A stretch of DNA of 64,000 nucleotides. Source: Chelatococcus caeni (lineage in GTDB: Bacteria > Pseudomonadota > Alphaproteobacteria > Rhizobiales > Beijerinckiaceae). Shown piece after piece: positions 52,347-63,900 of the stretch (position 1 is the stretch's first letter; each line of letters begins with the position of its first letter). The notes under the pieces were generated by a model. The model saw only the letters and a list, made by a program, of their open reading frames with translations, searched no databases and was not told where the DNA came from. Made by a program: the position numbers and the translations under genes. The stretch covers positions 784,451 through 848,450 of the forward strand of contig NZ_JACIEN010000002.1 of assembly GCF_014196925.1 (NCBI RefSeq), given 5' to 3'.

Positions 52347-53390
52347 ATGAAGCATTTTCTTCTGTGCGCCGGCGCGCTCGCCGCCCTGACCGTCGGCTCG
52401 GCCGGCGCGAGCGCCGAAACGGCGCTGCGTGTCGCCGGCAACTTTTCGCAGAACACCAAGCAGGTGGCCATCGAGCGCGCCTTCTTCGAGGGTCTCGGGG
52501 CGGCGGCCGGCGTCCCCATCGGCATGAACTACAATCCGATGGACGTGGTCGGCGTGAAGGCGCCGGACGCGCTGCGCATGCTGCGTGGCGGCTCCTTCGA
52601 CGTGATGTCGGTGCAGATCGGCATGGCCTCGCGCGATGATCCCTTCTTCGAGGGCATCGACCTGATCGGCGTCTCAACGGATATGGGCGCCCTGCGCAAG
52701 GCGGTCGACGCCTATCGCGAAGCCTTCGACGCCCGGCTGCAGGAGAAGTTCAACGCCAAGGTCCTCACGCTGTGGCCCTTCGGCCCGCAGGTGTTCTACT
52801 GCAACAGCCCGGTCAAGACGCTGGACGACCTCAAGGGCCTCAAGGTGCGCAGCTTCACGCCCTCGATGTCGGCGATGCTGGAGCATTTCGGCGCTACGCC
52901 GGTGACCTTGCAGTTCTCGGAGGTCTATCCGGCCCTGCAGCGCGGCGTCGTCGCCTGCGGCGTGACCTCGCCGACCTCCGGCAACACCGGCAACTGGCCG
53001 GAGGTGACCAGCCATTTCCTGCCCTTGTCCGTGTCGGGTTCGGTGCAGGGGCACTTCATCAATCTCGACACCTGGAAGAAGTTCTCGCCCGACGAGCAGG
53101 CCAAGCTCGCCGCCGCCTTCCGGACGCTCGAGGACCAGCTGTGGGATTTCGCCATCACGTCCAATGACGAGGCGGTGGCCTGCAACACCGGTGGGCAGAG
53201 CTGCACGAACCACAAGAAGTTCTCCATGCAGCTGGTGGAGATCGCGCCCGCCGACCAGGCGCGGATCAAGGAAGCCGCCGAGAAGGTGGTTCTGCCGATC
53301 TGGCGCGACACCTGCAATGCGGTCGACCCGAAGTGCACTGCGACCTGGAACGACACCGTCGGCAAGGCCGCAGGCCTCGCCATCCATTGA
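52347..53390 (+). CDS. TRAP transporter substrate-binding protein, DctP family
   Basis: A 347-aa receptor. Signal peptide MKHFLLCAGALAALTVGSAG (cleavage near ASA). GLKVRSFTPSMSAML carries the carboxylate-binding Arg, and FSEVYPALQRGVVACGVTSP is the usual contact block. It has several Cys after residue 270 (ACNTGGQSCTN, CNAVDPKC), likely disulfides, which is unusual for DctP proteins. It opens dctP-dctQ-dctM-gntR and is divergent from the AMDase-like gene. Confidence 0.92.
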   Translation: MKHFLLCAGALAALTVGSAGASAETALRVAGNFSQNTKQVAIERAFFEGLGAAAGVPIGMNYNPMDVVGVKAPDALRMLRGGSFDVMSVQIGMASRDDPFFEGIDLIGVSTDMGALRKAVDAYREAFDARLQEKFNAKVLTLWPFGPQVFYCNSPVKTLDDLKGLKVRSFTPSMSAMLEHFGATPVTLQFSEVYPALQRGVVACGVTSPTSGNTGNWPEVTSHFLPLSVSGSVQGHFINLDTWKKFSPDEQAKLAAAFRTLEDQLWDFAITSNDEAVACNTGGQSCTNHKKFSMQLVEIAPADQARIKEAAEKVVLPIWRDTCNAVDPKCTATWNDTVGKAAGLAIH

Positions 53391-53455
53391 CGTAAGGCCT
53401 GGACAAGCCGATCCGCCGCCGGCGGGTCGGCTGCCGATGAACGGGACGGGGAGCC

Positions 53456-54046
53456 ATGCGGACCAATCCTGTCGAGACCTGTCTCGGGCCGCTCGCAAGG
53501 CTCATCGCCCTCGTCGCGGGCTACGGCGTGCTCGCGCTCTCGCTGCTGATCACGGCCGAGGTGCTGCTGCGGCGCTTTCTCAACCTCTCGCTGCAGGGCG
53601 GCGACGAATTCGGCGGCTACGTGCTCGCCATGTTAGCCGCCTTCGGCTTTGCCTATGCCCTGCTCGAGCGCTCGCACACCCGGGTCGAGATCGTGCTGGA
53701 ACGGCTGCCCGCGGCCGCGCGCCGCTGCTTCAATCTCCTCTCGGCCCTGTCCCTCGCCGCGATGGCGGTGTTCTTCGCCTGGCGCGGATGGACGACGCTC
53801 GCCGAGAGCATCGAATACCGCTCCCTCTCCGGCACGCCGATGATGACGCCGCTCTGGCAGCCGCAGGCGGTCTGGGTCGCGGGCCTTGCGTTCTTCGCCC
53901 TCGTCGCCGTGGCGAGCGCCGTCCATGCGACCATTCTCTTCTTCTCCCGGTCGCCCAACCTTGCGCGCTGGTACGGCATCAAGACGCTGGGCGAAGAGCT
54001 GCACGAGCATGCCGCCCAGCTCGGCGAGCGGAGCGCCGGGTCATGA
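53456..54046 (+). CDS. TRAP transporter small permease, DctQ family
   Basis: A 196-aa, four-helix membrane protein. RRFLNLSLQGGDEFGGYVLA is the DctQ signature, with GD-E in place of the W-x-EE seen in the other two systems here. It overlaps dctM by four bases (ATGA). The C-terminus is hydrophilic (EELHEHAAQLGERSAGS). Confidence 0.88.
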   Translation: MRTNPVETCLGPLARLIALVAGYGVLALSLLITAEVLLRRFLNLSLQGGDEFGGYVLAMLAAFGFAYALLERSHTRVEIVLERLPAAARRCFNLLSALSLAAMAVFFAWRGWTTLAESIEYRSLSGTPMMTPLWQPQAVWVAGLAFFALVAVASAVHATILFFSRSPNLARWYGIKTLGEELHEHAAQLGERSAGS

Positions 54047-55347
54047 TCGGCCTGCTGCCCGCCGCAGTGGGCTTTCTCGTCATGCTCGGCGTCATGCTCG
54101 CCGGCGTGCCGGTGGCGGTCGCGTTGTTCGCCACCGCCGCGCTCGGTGCGCTCACCTATCTCGGCGTGCCGTCGCTCCTGGTGTTCGGCAATCAGGCGTG
54201 GAGCGTGCTGAACGATTTCATCCTGACGGCCATCCCGCTCTTCATCTTCCTTGGCGAGCTCCTGGTGCGCTCGGGCGTCACGGACGGCATGTACAGGTCG
54301 CTCACCGATTGGCTGCGCCGCCTGCCGGGCGGGCTCCTGCACACCAACATCGCCGCGAGCAGCCTGTTCGCGGCGGTATCGGGCTCCTCCGTCGCGACGG
54401 CGGCGACCATCGGGACGGTCGCCATCCCGACCATGGAGAGATACCGCTACGACGACCGGCTGACGCTCGGCTCGATCGCTGCCGGCGCCACGCTCGGCAT
54501 CCTGATACCGCCGTCGATCAACATGATCATCTACGGCTCGATGTCGAACACCTCGATCGGGCAGCTGTTCGCGGCCGGTCTCGTGCCGGGCATCGTGCTC
54601 GCCCTGCTGTTCATGGGCTACATCCTCGTGGTCAGCCTCGTCAGGCCGTCACTTGCCGGCGTCACGCCGCCGGCCGTGCCCTTTGCCGAGCGGCTGCGCA
54701 ACCTCGTCGACATTCTGCCGCCGCTCGTGATCTTCGTGCTCGTCATGGGCTCGATCTATCTCGGCTGGGCGACACCGTCGGAATCGGCCGCCATCGGCGT
54801 CGTCGGCGCGCTCCTCGTCACCATGGCCAAGCGGCGCTTCTCCATCGCCATGCTGCACGAGGCGATGCTCTCCACCGTGAAGATCAGCGCCATGATCCTG
54901 CTCATCGTGGTGGCGGCGCAGTTCCTCAACTTCGTCATCGGCATCCTCGGCATTCCGCAGACGCTGACGCGGGCGGTCGGCAGCATCGCCTCGAGCCCGC
55001 TCGAGGTCGTCCTGCTGCTGGTCGTCTTCTATTTCGTCCTCGGCTGCTTCCTCGAAACGTTGTCGATGATGATCGCGACGATCCCGATCGTGATGCCCAT
55101 CGTCGTGCACTTCGGCATCGATCCGGTCTGGTTCGGTATCTTCCTCGTCATCATGATGGAGGTCGCCCTCATCACGCCGCCGCTCGGCATGAACCTCTTC
55201 ATCGTGCAGGGCGTGCGCGGGCGCGGCTCGATCGGCGACGTGATGCGCGGCGCCATGCCGTTCGTCGTGATCATGCTGGCCATGGTCGGGCTGCTCGTCG
55301 CCTTTCCCGCCATCGCGCTGTGGCTGCCGGGCCGCCTGTTCCCGTGA
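54043..55347 (+). CDS. TRAP transporter large permease, DctM family
   Basis: A 434-aa polytopic membrane protein whose ATG overlaps the dctQ stop. Conserved DctM blocks: VLNDFILTAIPLFIFLGELL, AVSGSSVATAATIGTVAIP and LGILIPPSINMIIYGSMSN, then EVALITPPLGMNLFIVQGV. It completes the third TRAP system. Its stop overlaps the next start (GTGA), so regulator and transporter are co-translated. Confidence 0.95.
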   Translation: MIGLLPAAVGFLVMLGVMLAGVPVAVALFATAALGALTYLGVPSLLVFGNQAWSVLNDFILTAIPLFIFLGELLVRSGVTDGMYRSLTDWLRRLPGGLLHTNIAASSLFAAVSGSSVATAATIGTVAIPTMERYRYDDRLTLGSIAAGATLGILIPPSINMIIYGSMSNTSIGQLFAAGLVPGIVLALLFMGYILVVSLVRPSLAGVTPPAVPFAERLRNLVDILPPLVIFVLVMGSIYLGWATPSESAAIGVVGALLVTMAKRRFSIAMLHEAMLSTVKISAMILLIVVAAQFLNFVIGILGIPQTLTRAVGSIASSPLEVVLLLVVFYFVLGCFLETLSMMIATIPIVMPIVVHFGIDPVWFGIFLVIMMEVALITPPLGMNLFIVQGVRGRGSIGDVMRGAMPFVVIMLAMVGLLVAFPAIALWLPGRLFP

Positions 55348-56063
55348 CCGACGACGCCGATATCCCACGCGACGACGATACCGCGCCGGGCGGCCGGACG
55401 AGCCTGCATGCGCTGCTGACGGCGCAATTGCGGTCGCTGCTGCTCGACGGCACCCTGCCGGGCGGCAGCCGCATTCCCGAGCAGGAGCTGTGCCGACGTT
55501 TCGGCGTGTCGCGCACGCCGCTGCGCGAGGCGCTGAAGGTGCTGGCCGCGGAAGGTTTCGTGACGCTGCGGCCGAACCGCGGCGCCATCGTCGCGCCGAT
55601 CGACCCGGCGGAGCTCGCCCCGATCTTCGAGGTCAAGGGCGCGCTGGAACGGCTGATCGGGCTCACGGTGCCCGAGCGCGCGACCGAGGACGACATTGCC
55701 GGGCTCGAGGAGCTCCACCAGGCGTTACGGACGGCGCTGGCGGAGGGCGAGCATGCGGCCTACACCCACATCAACCACGCCTTTCACCAGAAGCTCGCGC
55801 AGGCGACGCGTAACCCGGTCCTCATCCAGAACTATGCCGTCCTGCAGCAGAAGATCTGGCGCTATCGCTTCGCCGTCAACGAGGTGCCGCATCGGCTCGA
55901 TGCATCCTTTGCCGAGCATGAGCGCATCATGGTGGCGCTGCGCGCCCGCACGCGGCTCGACCTCGCGGAACGGCTCGAGGAGCACAACAGGCTGACCGGT
56001 GAGGCGATGGCGCGTGCGCTCGCGGCGCCGCCGGTGACCCGCCGCTCGCCCAAGGTGGCGTGA
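55344..56063 (+). CDS. GntR-family regulator (FCD domain) of the third TRAP operon
   Basis: A 239-aa regulator with a GTG start that overlaps the dctM stop. Winged HTH at about residues 19-80 (LTAQLRSLLLDGTLPGGSRI, FGVSRTPLREALKVLAAEGF, PNRGAIV), FCD domain with IFEVKGALERLIGLTVPERA and NHAFHQKLAQATRNPVLIQN. As the fourth gene of the operon, it should regulate dctPQM and perhaps the AMDase-like gene through the palindromes in the divergent region. Confidence 0.9.
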   Translation: MTDDADIPRDDDTAPGGRTSLHALLTAQLRSLLLDGTLPGGSRIPEQELCRRFGVSRTPLREALKVLAAEGFVTLRPNRGAIVAPIDPAELAPIFEVKGALERLIGLTVPERATEDDIAGLEELHQALRTALAEGEHAAYTHINHAFHQKLAQATRNPVLIQNYAVLQQKIWRYRFAVNEVPHRLDASFAEHERIMVALRARTRLDLAERLEEHNRLTGEAMARALAAPPVTRRSPKVA

Positions 56064-56343
56064 CCGGGGTGGCGTGAACCGGCCCGCGCCGAAGGACGAG
56101 CCCTGTCCCGCATGGTGAATGACAGCTGAGGATCATTTCGGCAAAGAGCTCTTCGCTGTTGCGCGATGAGCGCCCGTATTTCGATAGAATTTTACAGAAA
56201 TTCGGTGTGCTGGCCCGCGCCTTTCCAACATTTAATTATCCTTCAGCTTGCGAAGCGCACGTGGTGCGGCATAGCATGCGCTCCTCGCCAGCCGGCGGGC
56301 TGACGAAGCTGACGAAATCCTGCCGTTTCCTGGAGACGCGCGC
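56064..56343. other. Gene-free stretch upstream of the LLM oxidoreductase
   Basis: These 280 bases contain AT-rich runs (TTCGATAGAATTTTACAGAA and AACATTTAATTATCC) unlike the flanks, so the promoter of the LLM gene is probably here. A 66-codon ORF within it has no ribosome site and no family features. No strong inverted repeat was found. Confidence 0.4.
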
Positions 56344-57681
56344 ATGCGCCGTTGGATGACCCTTGCCGGCTATATTCTCGTGCCGGGCAGTCACTTTGGC
56401 GGCATGTGGCGGCACCCCTACAGCGAGACCGATTTCTGCGACCGCAGCCTCTATGAGGATGTCGCCCGTACGTTGGAGCGCGGCGGGTTCGACCTTGCCT
56501 TCGTGCCGGAATCCCTGAGCATCGCGACCGGCCCGGGCGGCGACTACCGCACCTTCGTCGCCCATGGCGCGGTCGGCTCCATCCGGCACGACCCCTCGCA
56601 TCTCGTGGCGGCCATGGCCGGCGTCACGCGGCATCTCGGCTTCACCGTGACGCTGTCGACGACCTACATGGAGCCCTACCACATCGCCCGCATCTTCAGC
56701 ACGCTGGAGCACTTCAGCGGCGGGCGCATGGCGTGGAACATCGTCACCTCGGCCGGGGAGAGCAACGCCCACAACTTCGGCCACTTCGCGCCGCTCGATT
56801 CACCCACCGCCTACCGCCGGGCCGACGAGACGCTCACCGTGTGCTCGCAGCTGTGGACCTCGTGGGACGAGGACGCGCTGCTGCGCGACAAGGACAGCGG
56901 CCGCTTCGCCGACCCGGACAAGGTCTCGACCATCGACCACGCGGGGGAGTTCTTCCGCCTGCGCGGGCCCCTGTCCCTGCCGGCGACGCCGGGAGGCGGG
57001 CCCGTGCTTATGGCCGCCGGCGTCTCTCCCCGGGGCCGGGATTTCGCCGCCCGCTGGGCGAACGTGATGTTCGCCATCCAGAACGAGGCCGCTGGCATGG
57101 CCGAGCTGCGCAACGACGTGCGCCGCCGCGCCGAGGCGCTCGGGCGCGATCCCGCCTCCATCCGCCTGCTGGCGGCCGTGCAGCCGGTGCTCGGCGAGAC
57201 GCGCGCCATCGCCGCCGCGCGGGCCGCCTATCTCGACGAGATCATCCACCCGGAGATGGCGCGGGCTTTCCTTGCCGCCATGCTCGGCATGGACCTCGCC
57301 CGCTTTGCCGCCGACACGCCGATCGAGGAGGTGATCGCGGCAACGCCGATGCGGGCCGCCGTCGATGCCGGCGCCGCCGTGCCCTGGCTCGACCAGGTGC
57401 GCGCCGAGGATCCGGATCGCAGGTGGACGCTGGGCGAGATCGCACTGCGCCTTGCCCGCTCGTCGTCGACGCCACGGCTCGTCGGCACGGCGCGCGATGT
57501 CGCCGACGCGCTCGAAGCCTTTTTCGCGGCGGAAGCCTGTGACGGCTTTGTCATCACGCCCACGCACTTTCCGGGCAGTTTCGACGAATTCGCGCGGGCC
57601 GTGGTGCCGGAACTGCGCCGGCGTGGGCTCGTCCGTGCCGATCCGCCGCCGCAGGGGCTGCGCGCGCGCCTCGGCCTCTGA
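56344..57681 (+). CDS. LLM-class flavin-dependent monooxygenase (NtaA/SnaA/DszA group)
   Basis: A 445-aa bacterial-luciferase-like protein. GSHFGGMWRHP at the start, VPESL near residue 57, STTYMEPYHIARIFSTLEHF, then GRMAWNIVTSAGESNAHNFG at about 127-146 is the fingerprint of the nitrilotriacetate/pristinamycin/dibenzothiophene monooxygenase group. It uses FMNH2 from a separate reductase, not seen here. It is 223 bases upstream of the NRPS on the same strand. It might tailor a peptide or degrade an unrelated substrate. Confidence 0.9.
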   Translation: MRRWMTLAGYILVPGSHFGGMWRHPYSETDFCDRSLYEDVARTLERGGFDLAFVPESLSIATGPGGDYRTFVAHGAVGSIRHDPSHLVAAMAGVTRHLGFTVTLSTTYMEPYHIARIFSTLEHFSGGRMAWNIVTSAGESNAHNFGHFAPLDSPTAYRRADETLTVCSQLWTSWDEDALLRDKDSGRFADPDKVSTIDHAGEFFRLRGPLSLPATPGGGPVLMAAGVSPRGRDFAARWANVMFAIQNEAAGMAELRNDVRRRAEALGRDPASIRLLAAVQPVLGETRAIAAARAAYLDEIIHPEMARAFLAAMLGMDLARFAADTPIEEVIAATPMRAAVDAGAAVPWLDQVRAEDPDRRWTLGEIALRLARSSSTPRLVGTARDVADALEAFFAAEACDGFVITPTHFPGSFDEFARAVVPELRRRGLVRADPPPQGLRARLGL

Positions 57682-57743
57682 GGCGGCCGGGCCACCGCGT
57701 CAGGAATGGATATGCCTCGAAGCCCTCGAGGCGGACAGAAGAG

Positions 57744-57763
57744 GCCGGATTGGGGAATCCGGC
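57744..57763. repeat. Inverted repeat between the LLM and NRPS genes
   Basis: GCCGGATT-GGGG-AATCCGGC is a perfect 8-bp stem with a 4-base loop, 62 bases after the LLM stop. No T-run follows, so if it is a terminator it is a weak one; an operator for the NRPS gene is the other option. Confidence 0.45.
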
Positions 57764-57904
57764 AGACGGGCTGGGGAGGCCGTCGACCATGTCGTTGCCG
57801 ATGCTCGGGCCGGAATCGCGGCCGCGCGGCCACCTGCGCCCATGCCTCCGCACGCCTGCCGGATCGCCGGCCGGCCGCTCCGGCCTGGATGATCGGACAC
57901 GCGC

Positions 57905-60900
57905 ATGAACCGTGCCGTTCATCCCGCCGAGGGCCGTGTTGCTGCCGAAGCCCGTCTGCCGCACGGCTGGAATGCGACGGCGCACGCGCTGCCGGCGGCG
58001 CATCTCGCCCAGCTGTTCGAGGCCCAGGTGGCGCGCTCGCCCGCGGCGCCGGCCCTCATCCTGGAAGACGGCACCCTCGACTACGCCACCCTCGACGCGC
58101 GAGCCAACCGCCTGGCGCACCACCTCATCGGCCTCGGCATCGGCCCCGACGACTTCGTCGGTCTCGCCCTGCCGCGCGACGCCGGGATGGTGGCCGCCCT
58201 TCTCGCGGTCCTGAAAGCCGGCGCCGCCTATCTGCCGCTCGATCCGGATTATCCGCCGGAGCGGCTCGCCTATATGGTGGGCGATGCCGCGCCGGCGCTC
58301 GTGCTGACCGCCGCGGGAAGCGAACCCCTCCTTGCCGCCATCGCGCCCGGGCAGCGCCGGCTGCAGATCGACACGCCCGCGATGGCGCAGACGCTCGCCG
58401 CCGCGCCGGCGACGGCCCCCGCCGAGGGCGATCGCCGTCAGCCGGTGCAGGCCGGGCATGCCGCCTATCTCGTCTATACCTCCGGCTCCACCGGGCGGCC
58501 GAAGGGCGTCGTCGGGCTGCAGGGCGCCATGACGAACCGCCTCGCCTGGATCGGCTCGGCCTGTCCCTTCGGTGCCGGCGAGCGTGTCCTGGCGCGCACG
58601 TCGCTCAACTTCATCGACGGCTCGACGGAACTGCTGGGCGTCCTCCTCAACGGCGCGGCGATGGTCATGGTCGAGGCGGAGGCGGCGCGGGACGTCGCCG
58701 GCCTCGTCGCGGCCATCCGCCGCTTCGGCATCACCCGCCTGACGGTGGTGCCGAGCCTCCTGGCCGCGCTGCTCGATATCGGCGAGAGCGAGGACCTCGC
58801 AGGCTGCCGCACGTGGGTGACGAGCGGCGAGGCGCTGCCGCCGGCCCTCGCGGCCCGTTTCGCCGCCCGTCTGCCGAAGGCGCGGCTCTACAATTTCTAC
58901 GGTTCCTCGGAGGCGACGGGCGACAGTCTCTACGGCCTCTGCTCTGCCGGGGACGTCGGCATCGGCAGCCCGATCTGGAACACGCGCATCCATGTGCTCG
59001 ACGATCGGCTCAGCCGTGTCGGGCCCGGTGTCGCGGGCGAGCTCTACATCGGCGGCGCGGGCCTTGCCCGCGGTTACCACGGCCGGCCGGAGCTCACCGC
59101 CGAGCGCTTCGTCGCCGATCCGTTCGGCCCGCCCGGCGCGCGGCTCTATCGCACCGGCGACGTCGTGCGCCAGCGCGCGGACGGCACGCTCGAATTCATC
59201 GGCCGCACCGACCATCAGGTGAAGATCCGCGGCGTGCGGGTCGAGCCCGGCGAAGTCGAGGCTGCACTTGCCGGCCATCCCGCCGTTGCGCGCTGCGTGG
59301 TCGTGGCGCGGGACGGGGCGGCGGGCGACAAGGAGCTCGTCGCCTATGTCGTGCCCTGTCCGGGCGCGGCGGTGGAGAGCCGCATGCTGCGTGCCCATCT
59401 CGCCGCCCGCCTGCCCGAGGCGATGGTGCCGCGCCTCTTCGTCCCGCTGCCGGCGCTGCCGCTGACGCCGAACGGCAAGATCGACCGCAAGGCCCTGCCG
59501 GCGCCGGCCGTGGTGCCCGCGGCGACGGGGCGGCGCGCGCGCGATGCGCGCGAGGAGACATTGTGTGCGCTCTTCGCCGAGGTTCTCGGCCTCGGTGCCG
59601 TCGGCATCGACGACGACTTCTTCGGTCTCGGCGGACATTCCCTGTCCGCGGCGCGGCTCGTCAACCGCATCCGCAGGCAGTTCGGCGTGGGCGTCACCCT
59701 GCGCGACCTGTTCGCCGCGCCGACGGTTGCCGGTCTCGCCGGCCGCATCGGCGGCGCGCGTGACGAGCGTCCTCCACTGGGGCCGCAGGAGCGGCCGGCC
59801 TCCATCCCGCTCTCGCATGCCCAGCAGCGCCTGTGGTTCCTCCACCAGCTCGGCGAGGGTCAGGGCGCGGCCTATCACCTGCCGTTCGCCGTGCGGCTGC
59901 ACGGCTTTCTCGACATCGCCGCGCTGCGGCTCGCGCTGGCCGACGTCGTCGCCCGCCACGAGAGCCTGCGCACGGTCTTTGCCGAGAGCGACGGGGTGCC
60001 GCGGCAGGTCGTCCTGCCGGCTGCCGGCATCGTGCCGGAGCTGCCGCGCCTTCACGGCGACTGCGCCGCGCAGGAGTTGCCGGCGGCGCTCGCCGAGGCG
60101 GCGGGGCGCCCGTTCGACCTGTCGCGCGACCTGCCGCTGCGGGCCGATCTCTTCGCGCTCGGTCCCGGGCAGCATGTCCTCCTTTTGACGCTGCACCACA
60201 TCGCCGGCGACGGGGCGTCGCTCGCGCCGCTCTGGCGCGACCTTGCCGCAGCCTATGATGCGCGCCGTCACGGGCGCGCCCCGGCCCTGCCGCCGCTGCC
60301 GGTGCAATATGCCGACTATACGCTGTGGCAGGCCGCGCTCCTCGGCCCGGCGGATGCGCCGGACAGTCCCCTGGCGCGGGAACTCGCGCACTGGCGCGGC
60401 GTGCTCGCCGGCATGCCGGCCGCCATCGACCTCCCGGGCGACCGGCCGCGGCCGCTGCGTGGCTCCGGCGAAGGCGGCCTCGTGCCGGTCGTGGTGCCGG
60501 CGGCAGTCCATGCGCGGTTGCGGGAGCTTGCCCGGTCGGCGAATGCAAGCCCCTTCATGGTGCTGCAGGCGGTGCTCGCCGCACTCCTTGGCCGGCTCGG
60601 GGCGGGGACCGACATCGCCATCGGCGCGCCGGTCGCAGGGCGAGGCGACGAGGCGCTGGACGATCTCGTCGGCTTCTTCGTCAATACCCTCGTCCTCAGG
60701 GTCGACACCGCCGGCGACCCGAGCCTCCGCACCCTGCTGGCGCGCGTGCGCGACATCGATCTCGAGGCTTTCGCGCATCAGGACCTGCCCTTCGACCGGC
60801 TGGTCGATGCGCTCGAGCCGGAGCGCTCGCTGTCGCGCCATCCGCTCGTGCAGGTGGTGCTGTCGCTGGAGCCGGGGGCGGAAGAGACGATCCGCCTGCC

Positions 60901-63900
60901 GGGCCTTGCGGCCGAGCCGTTCGCGGTCCCTCTCGGTACGGCGAAGTTCGATCTCGCCTTCGAACTCGGCGAGACCCACGGCCCGGACATGGCGCCGGCG
61001 GGCATCGTCGGGACGCTCGAATACAGCCGCGACCTGTTCGATCCCGAGACGGCGGCGCTGATCGCGGAGCGCTTCGTGCGCCTTCTCGGCGCCGCCGTCG
61101 CCGCGCCCGACCGTCCGCTTGCCGACATGGACCTGCTGTCGGCCGGTGAGCGGGAACGGCTGGCGCGGCTCGGGCGGGGGGCAGCGGTCGCCGTGCCGCA
61201 GGCGCTCGGGACGATGCAGGCGGCCTTCGCGGCTCAGGTCGCGGCCCGGCCGCAGGCCGTCGCCCTGCGCTGCGCCGGCGAGGTGCTGACCTACGCCGCG
61301 CTCGACCGCAAGGCGAGCGCGCTGGCGCGCCGGCTCGCAAGGCTGGGCGGCGGGCCGGAGCGGCGCATCGCCGTGCTCATCGAGCGGTCCGCCGATCTCG
61401 TCGTGGCGACGCTCGCGGTGCTCAAGGCCGGCGCCGCCTTCGTGCCGCTCAATCTCGCCGACCCTCCGGCCCGCCAGCGCCAGGTCGTTGCCGAAACCGG
61501 CGCGCTCGCCGTCGTCACCGACAATGTCGCCGCGGCCGCCGCTCTCGGCGACGTGCCGGTCGTCCCCGCCGACATGGCGGAGGAGAGCGATGCCGAGGAG
61601 CCCTTTTTCGTGGCGGGGGCGCCGGACGATCTCGCCTATGTCATGTACACCTCGGGATCGACCGGCCAGCCCAAGGGCATCGGCGTCTCCCACCGCAACG
61701 TGCTGCACCTCGTCCACGACCGCTGCTGGGGTGAGGCCGAGCACGCCCGCGTTCTGCTGCATTCGCCCTATGCCTTCGATGCGACGACCTACGAGCTGTG
61801 GGTGCCGCTGCTCAGCGGCGGCGAGATCGTCGTGGCGCCGCCCGGCCCGCTCGATCCGGCGACGCTGCAGCGCCTGATTGCCGAGGAGCGGCTGACCGCC
61901 GCCTTCCTGACGACGAGCCTGTTCAACCTCGTGGCGGCCGAGAACCCGGCCTGCCTTCAACCGCTCGGCGCAGTGTGGACCGGGGGAGACGCGGCGTCGC
62001 CGGCGGCGGTACGGGCCGTGCGTGCCCATTGCCCGGCGACGCGCATCGTCAATGCCTACGGGCCGACGGAAGGCACGATGTTCGCGACCTTCCACGTGCT
62101 TGCCCCGGACGAGGCGCTGGATGGCGGCATCGCCATCGGCCGCCCGCGCGACAATGTCACCGTGCATGTGCTCGACGAGAAGCTGGCGCCGGTCGGGCTC
62201 GGCGTGCCGGGCGAGCTCTATATCGGCGGCTGCGGCGTGGCGCGTGGCTATCCCGGCCGCCCCGACCTGACGGCGGCGCGCTTCATCGCCGATCCCTTCG
62301 GACCGCCCGGGGCGCGGCTCTATCGCACCGGCGATATCGTGCGCTGGCGGCGCGATGGCACCCTCGCCTTCGTGGGCCGGGTCGACCAGCAGGTGAAGAT
62401 CCGCGGTTTTCGCATCGAGCCCGGCGAGATCGAGACGGTGCTCGCCGCCCGGCCCGACGTCGGCCAATGCGCCGTCGTGGTGCGGGAGGACCGGCCGGGC
62501 GACAAGCGCCTCGTCGCCTATGTCGTCGGCGCGGCAGGGCAGCGCCCGGAGGCCGGCGCCCTGCGCCTCGCGCTCGCGGCCGAACTGCCGTCGTACATGG
62601 TGCCCTCGGCCATCGTCATTCTCGACGCCCTGCCGCTGAACGCCAACGGCAAGCTCGACCGGCGGGCGCTGCCGGCGCCGGAGCTGGAAAAGCCGGCCGA
62701 GGGCCGGGGCCCGCGCGATGGGCGCGAGGCGCTCCTCTGCGCGCTGTTCCGCGAGGTGCTGGGCCTTGCCGAAGTCGGCATCGACGACGGCTTCTTCGCG
62801 CTCGGCGGCGACAGCATCATGTCGATCCAGCTCGTCAGCCGCGCGCGTCGGGCGGGCCTGCAGTTCACGCCGCGTGACGTCTTCGCCGAGAAGACCGTGG
62901 CGCGCCTTGCCGCGGTCGCGACCGAGGCGCCGCCGCCGCGCACACCGTCCGACGTCCTGCTGAGCGGGCTGTCGCAGGCGGAGGTGTCGGGTCTGGAGCG
63001 AGAGATTGCGGGCCTTGCGGACGTTTGGCCGCTGACGCCGCTGCAGGAGGGGCTGCTGTTCCACGCGCTCTACGACGGGGTGGGACCGGACGTCTATACG
63101 GTGCAGCTGGTGCTGGAGCTGGAGGGACGGCTCGAGGCGGCGGCCTTGAAGAAGGCGGCGGAGCGGCTGGTGGAGCGGCACGCCAACCTCAGGGCCTCGT
63201 TCCGCCACCGCGGCCTGTCGCGGCCGGTGGCGGTCGTCGTCGACGGGGCAGGGCCGCAGTGGCAGGAGATCGACCTCTCTGGTGCAGGAGACGGCGAGGC
63301 GGCGCTTGCGGCCTGGCTCGCCGGGGACCGGGCGCGGCGCTTCGACCTCGAGACGGCGCCGCTGATCCGCTTCGCCCTGCTGCGTCACGGCGGCGAGGGC
63401 GAGGCGGCACGGCACAGCCTCGTCGTCACCAACCATCACATCCTGCTCGACGGCTGGTCGATGCCGGTCCTGGTGAAGGAGCTGTTCGCCCTCTACCGGG
63501 ACGAGGGCCGGGCGCTGCCGCGGGTGGCGCCCTACCGGGACTATCTCGCCTGGCTCGCCGGGCAGGACCGGGAGGCGGCGCGGGCGGCCTTCGCGGCGGA
63601 ACTCGCCGGGCTCGAGGAGCCGACGCGGCTCGCCGGCGGCCACGGGCCGGCGGCGGGCGAGGCCGGGGCGGTGACGCTTGAGTTGGACGAAGCGGAGACG
63701 GCGGCGCTGCAGGGGCTGGCGCGCGGCTCGGAGGTGACGCTGAACACGGTGGTGCAGGCGGCCTGGGCGATCCTGCTCGGGCACCAGACGGGCCGCGACG
63801 ACGTGGTGTTCGGGGTGACGGTATCGGGCCGCCCGGCGGAGCTCGCCGGGGTCGAGGCCATGGTCGGCCTGTTCATCAACACGGTGCCGGCGCGGGTGCG

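Noticed and set aside
56159..56359. 66-codon ORF upstream of the LLM gene
   Set aside because: No ribosome site and no family features; it overlaps the LLM start and probably the promoter.
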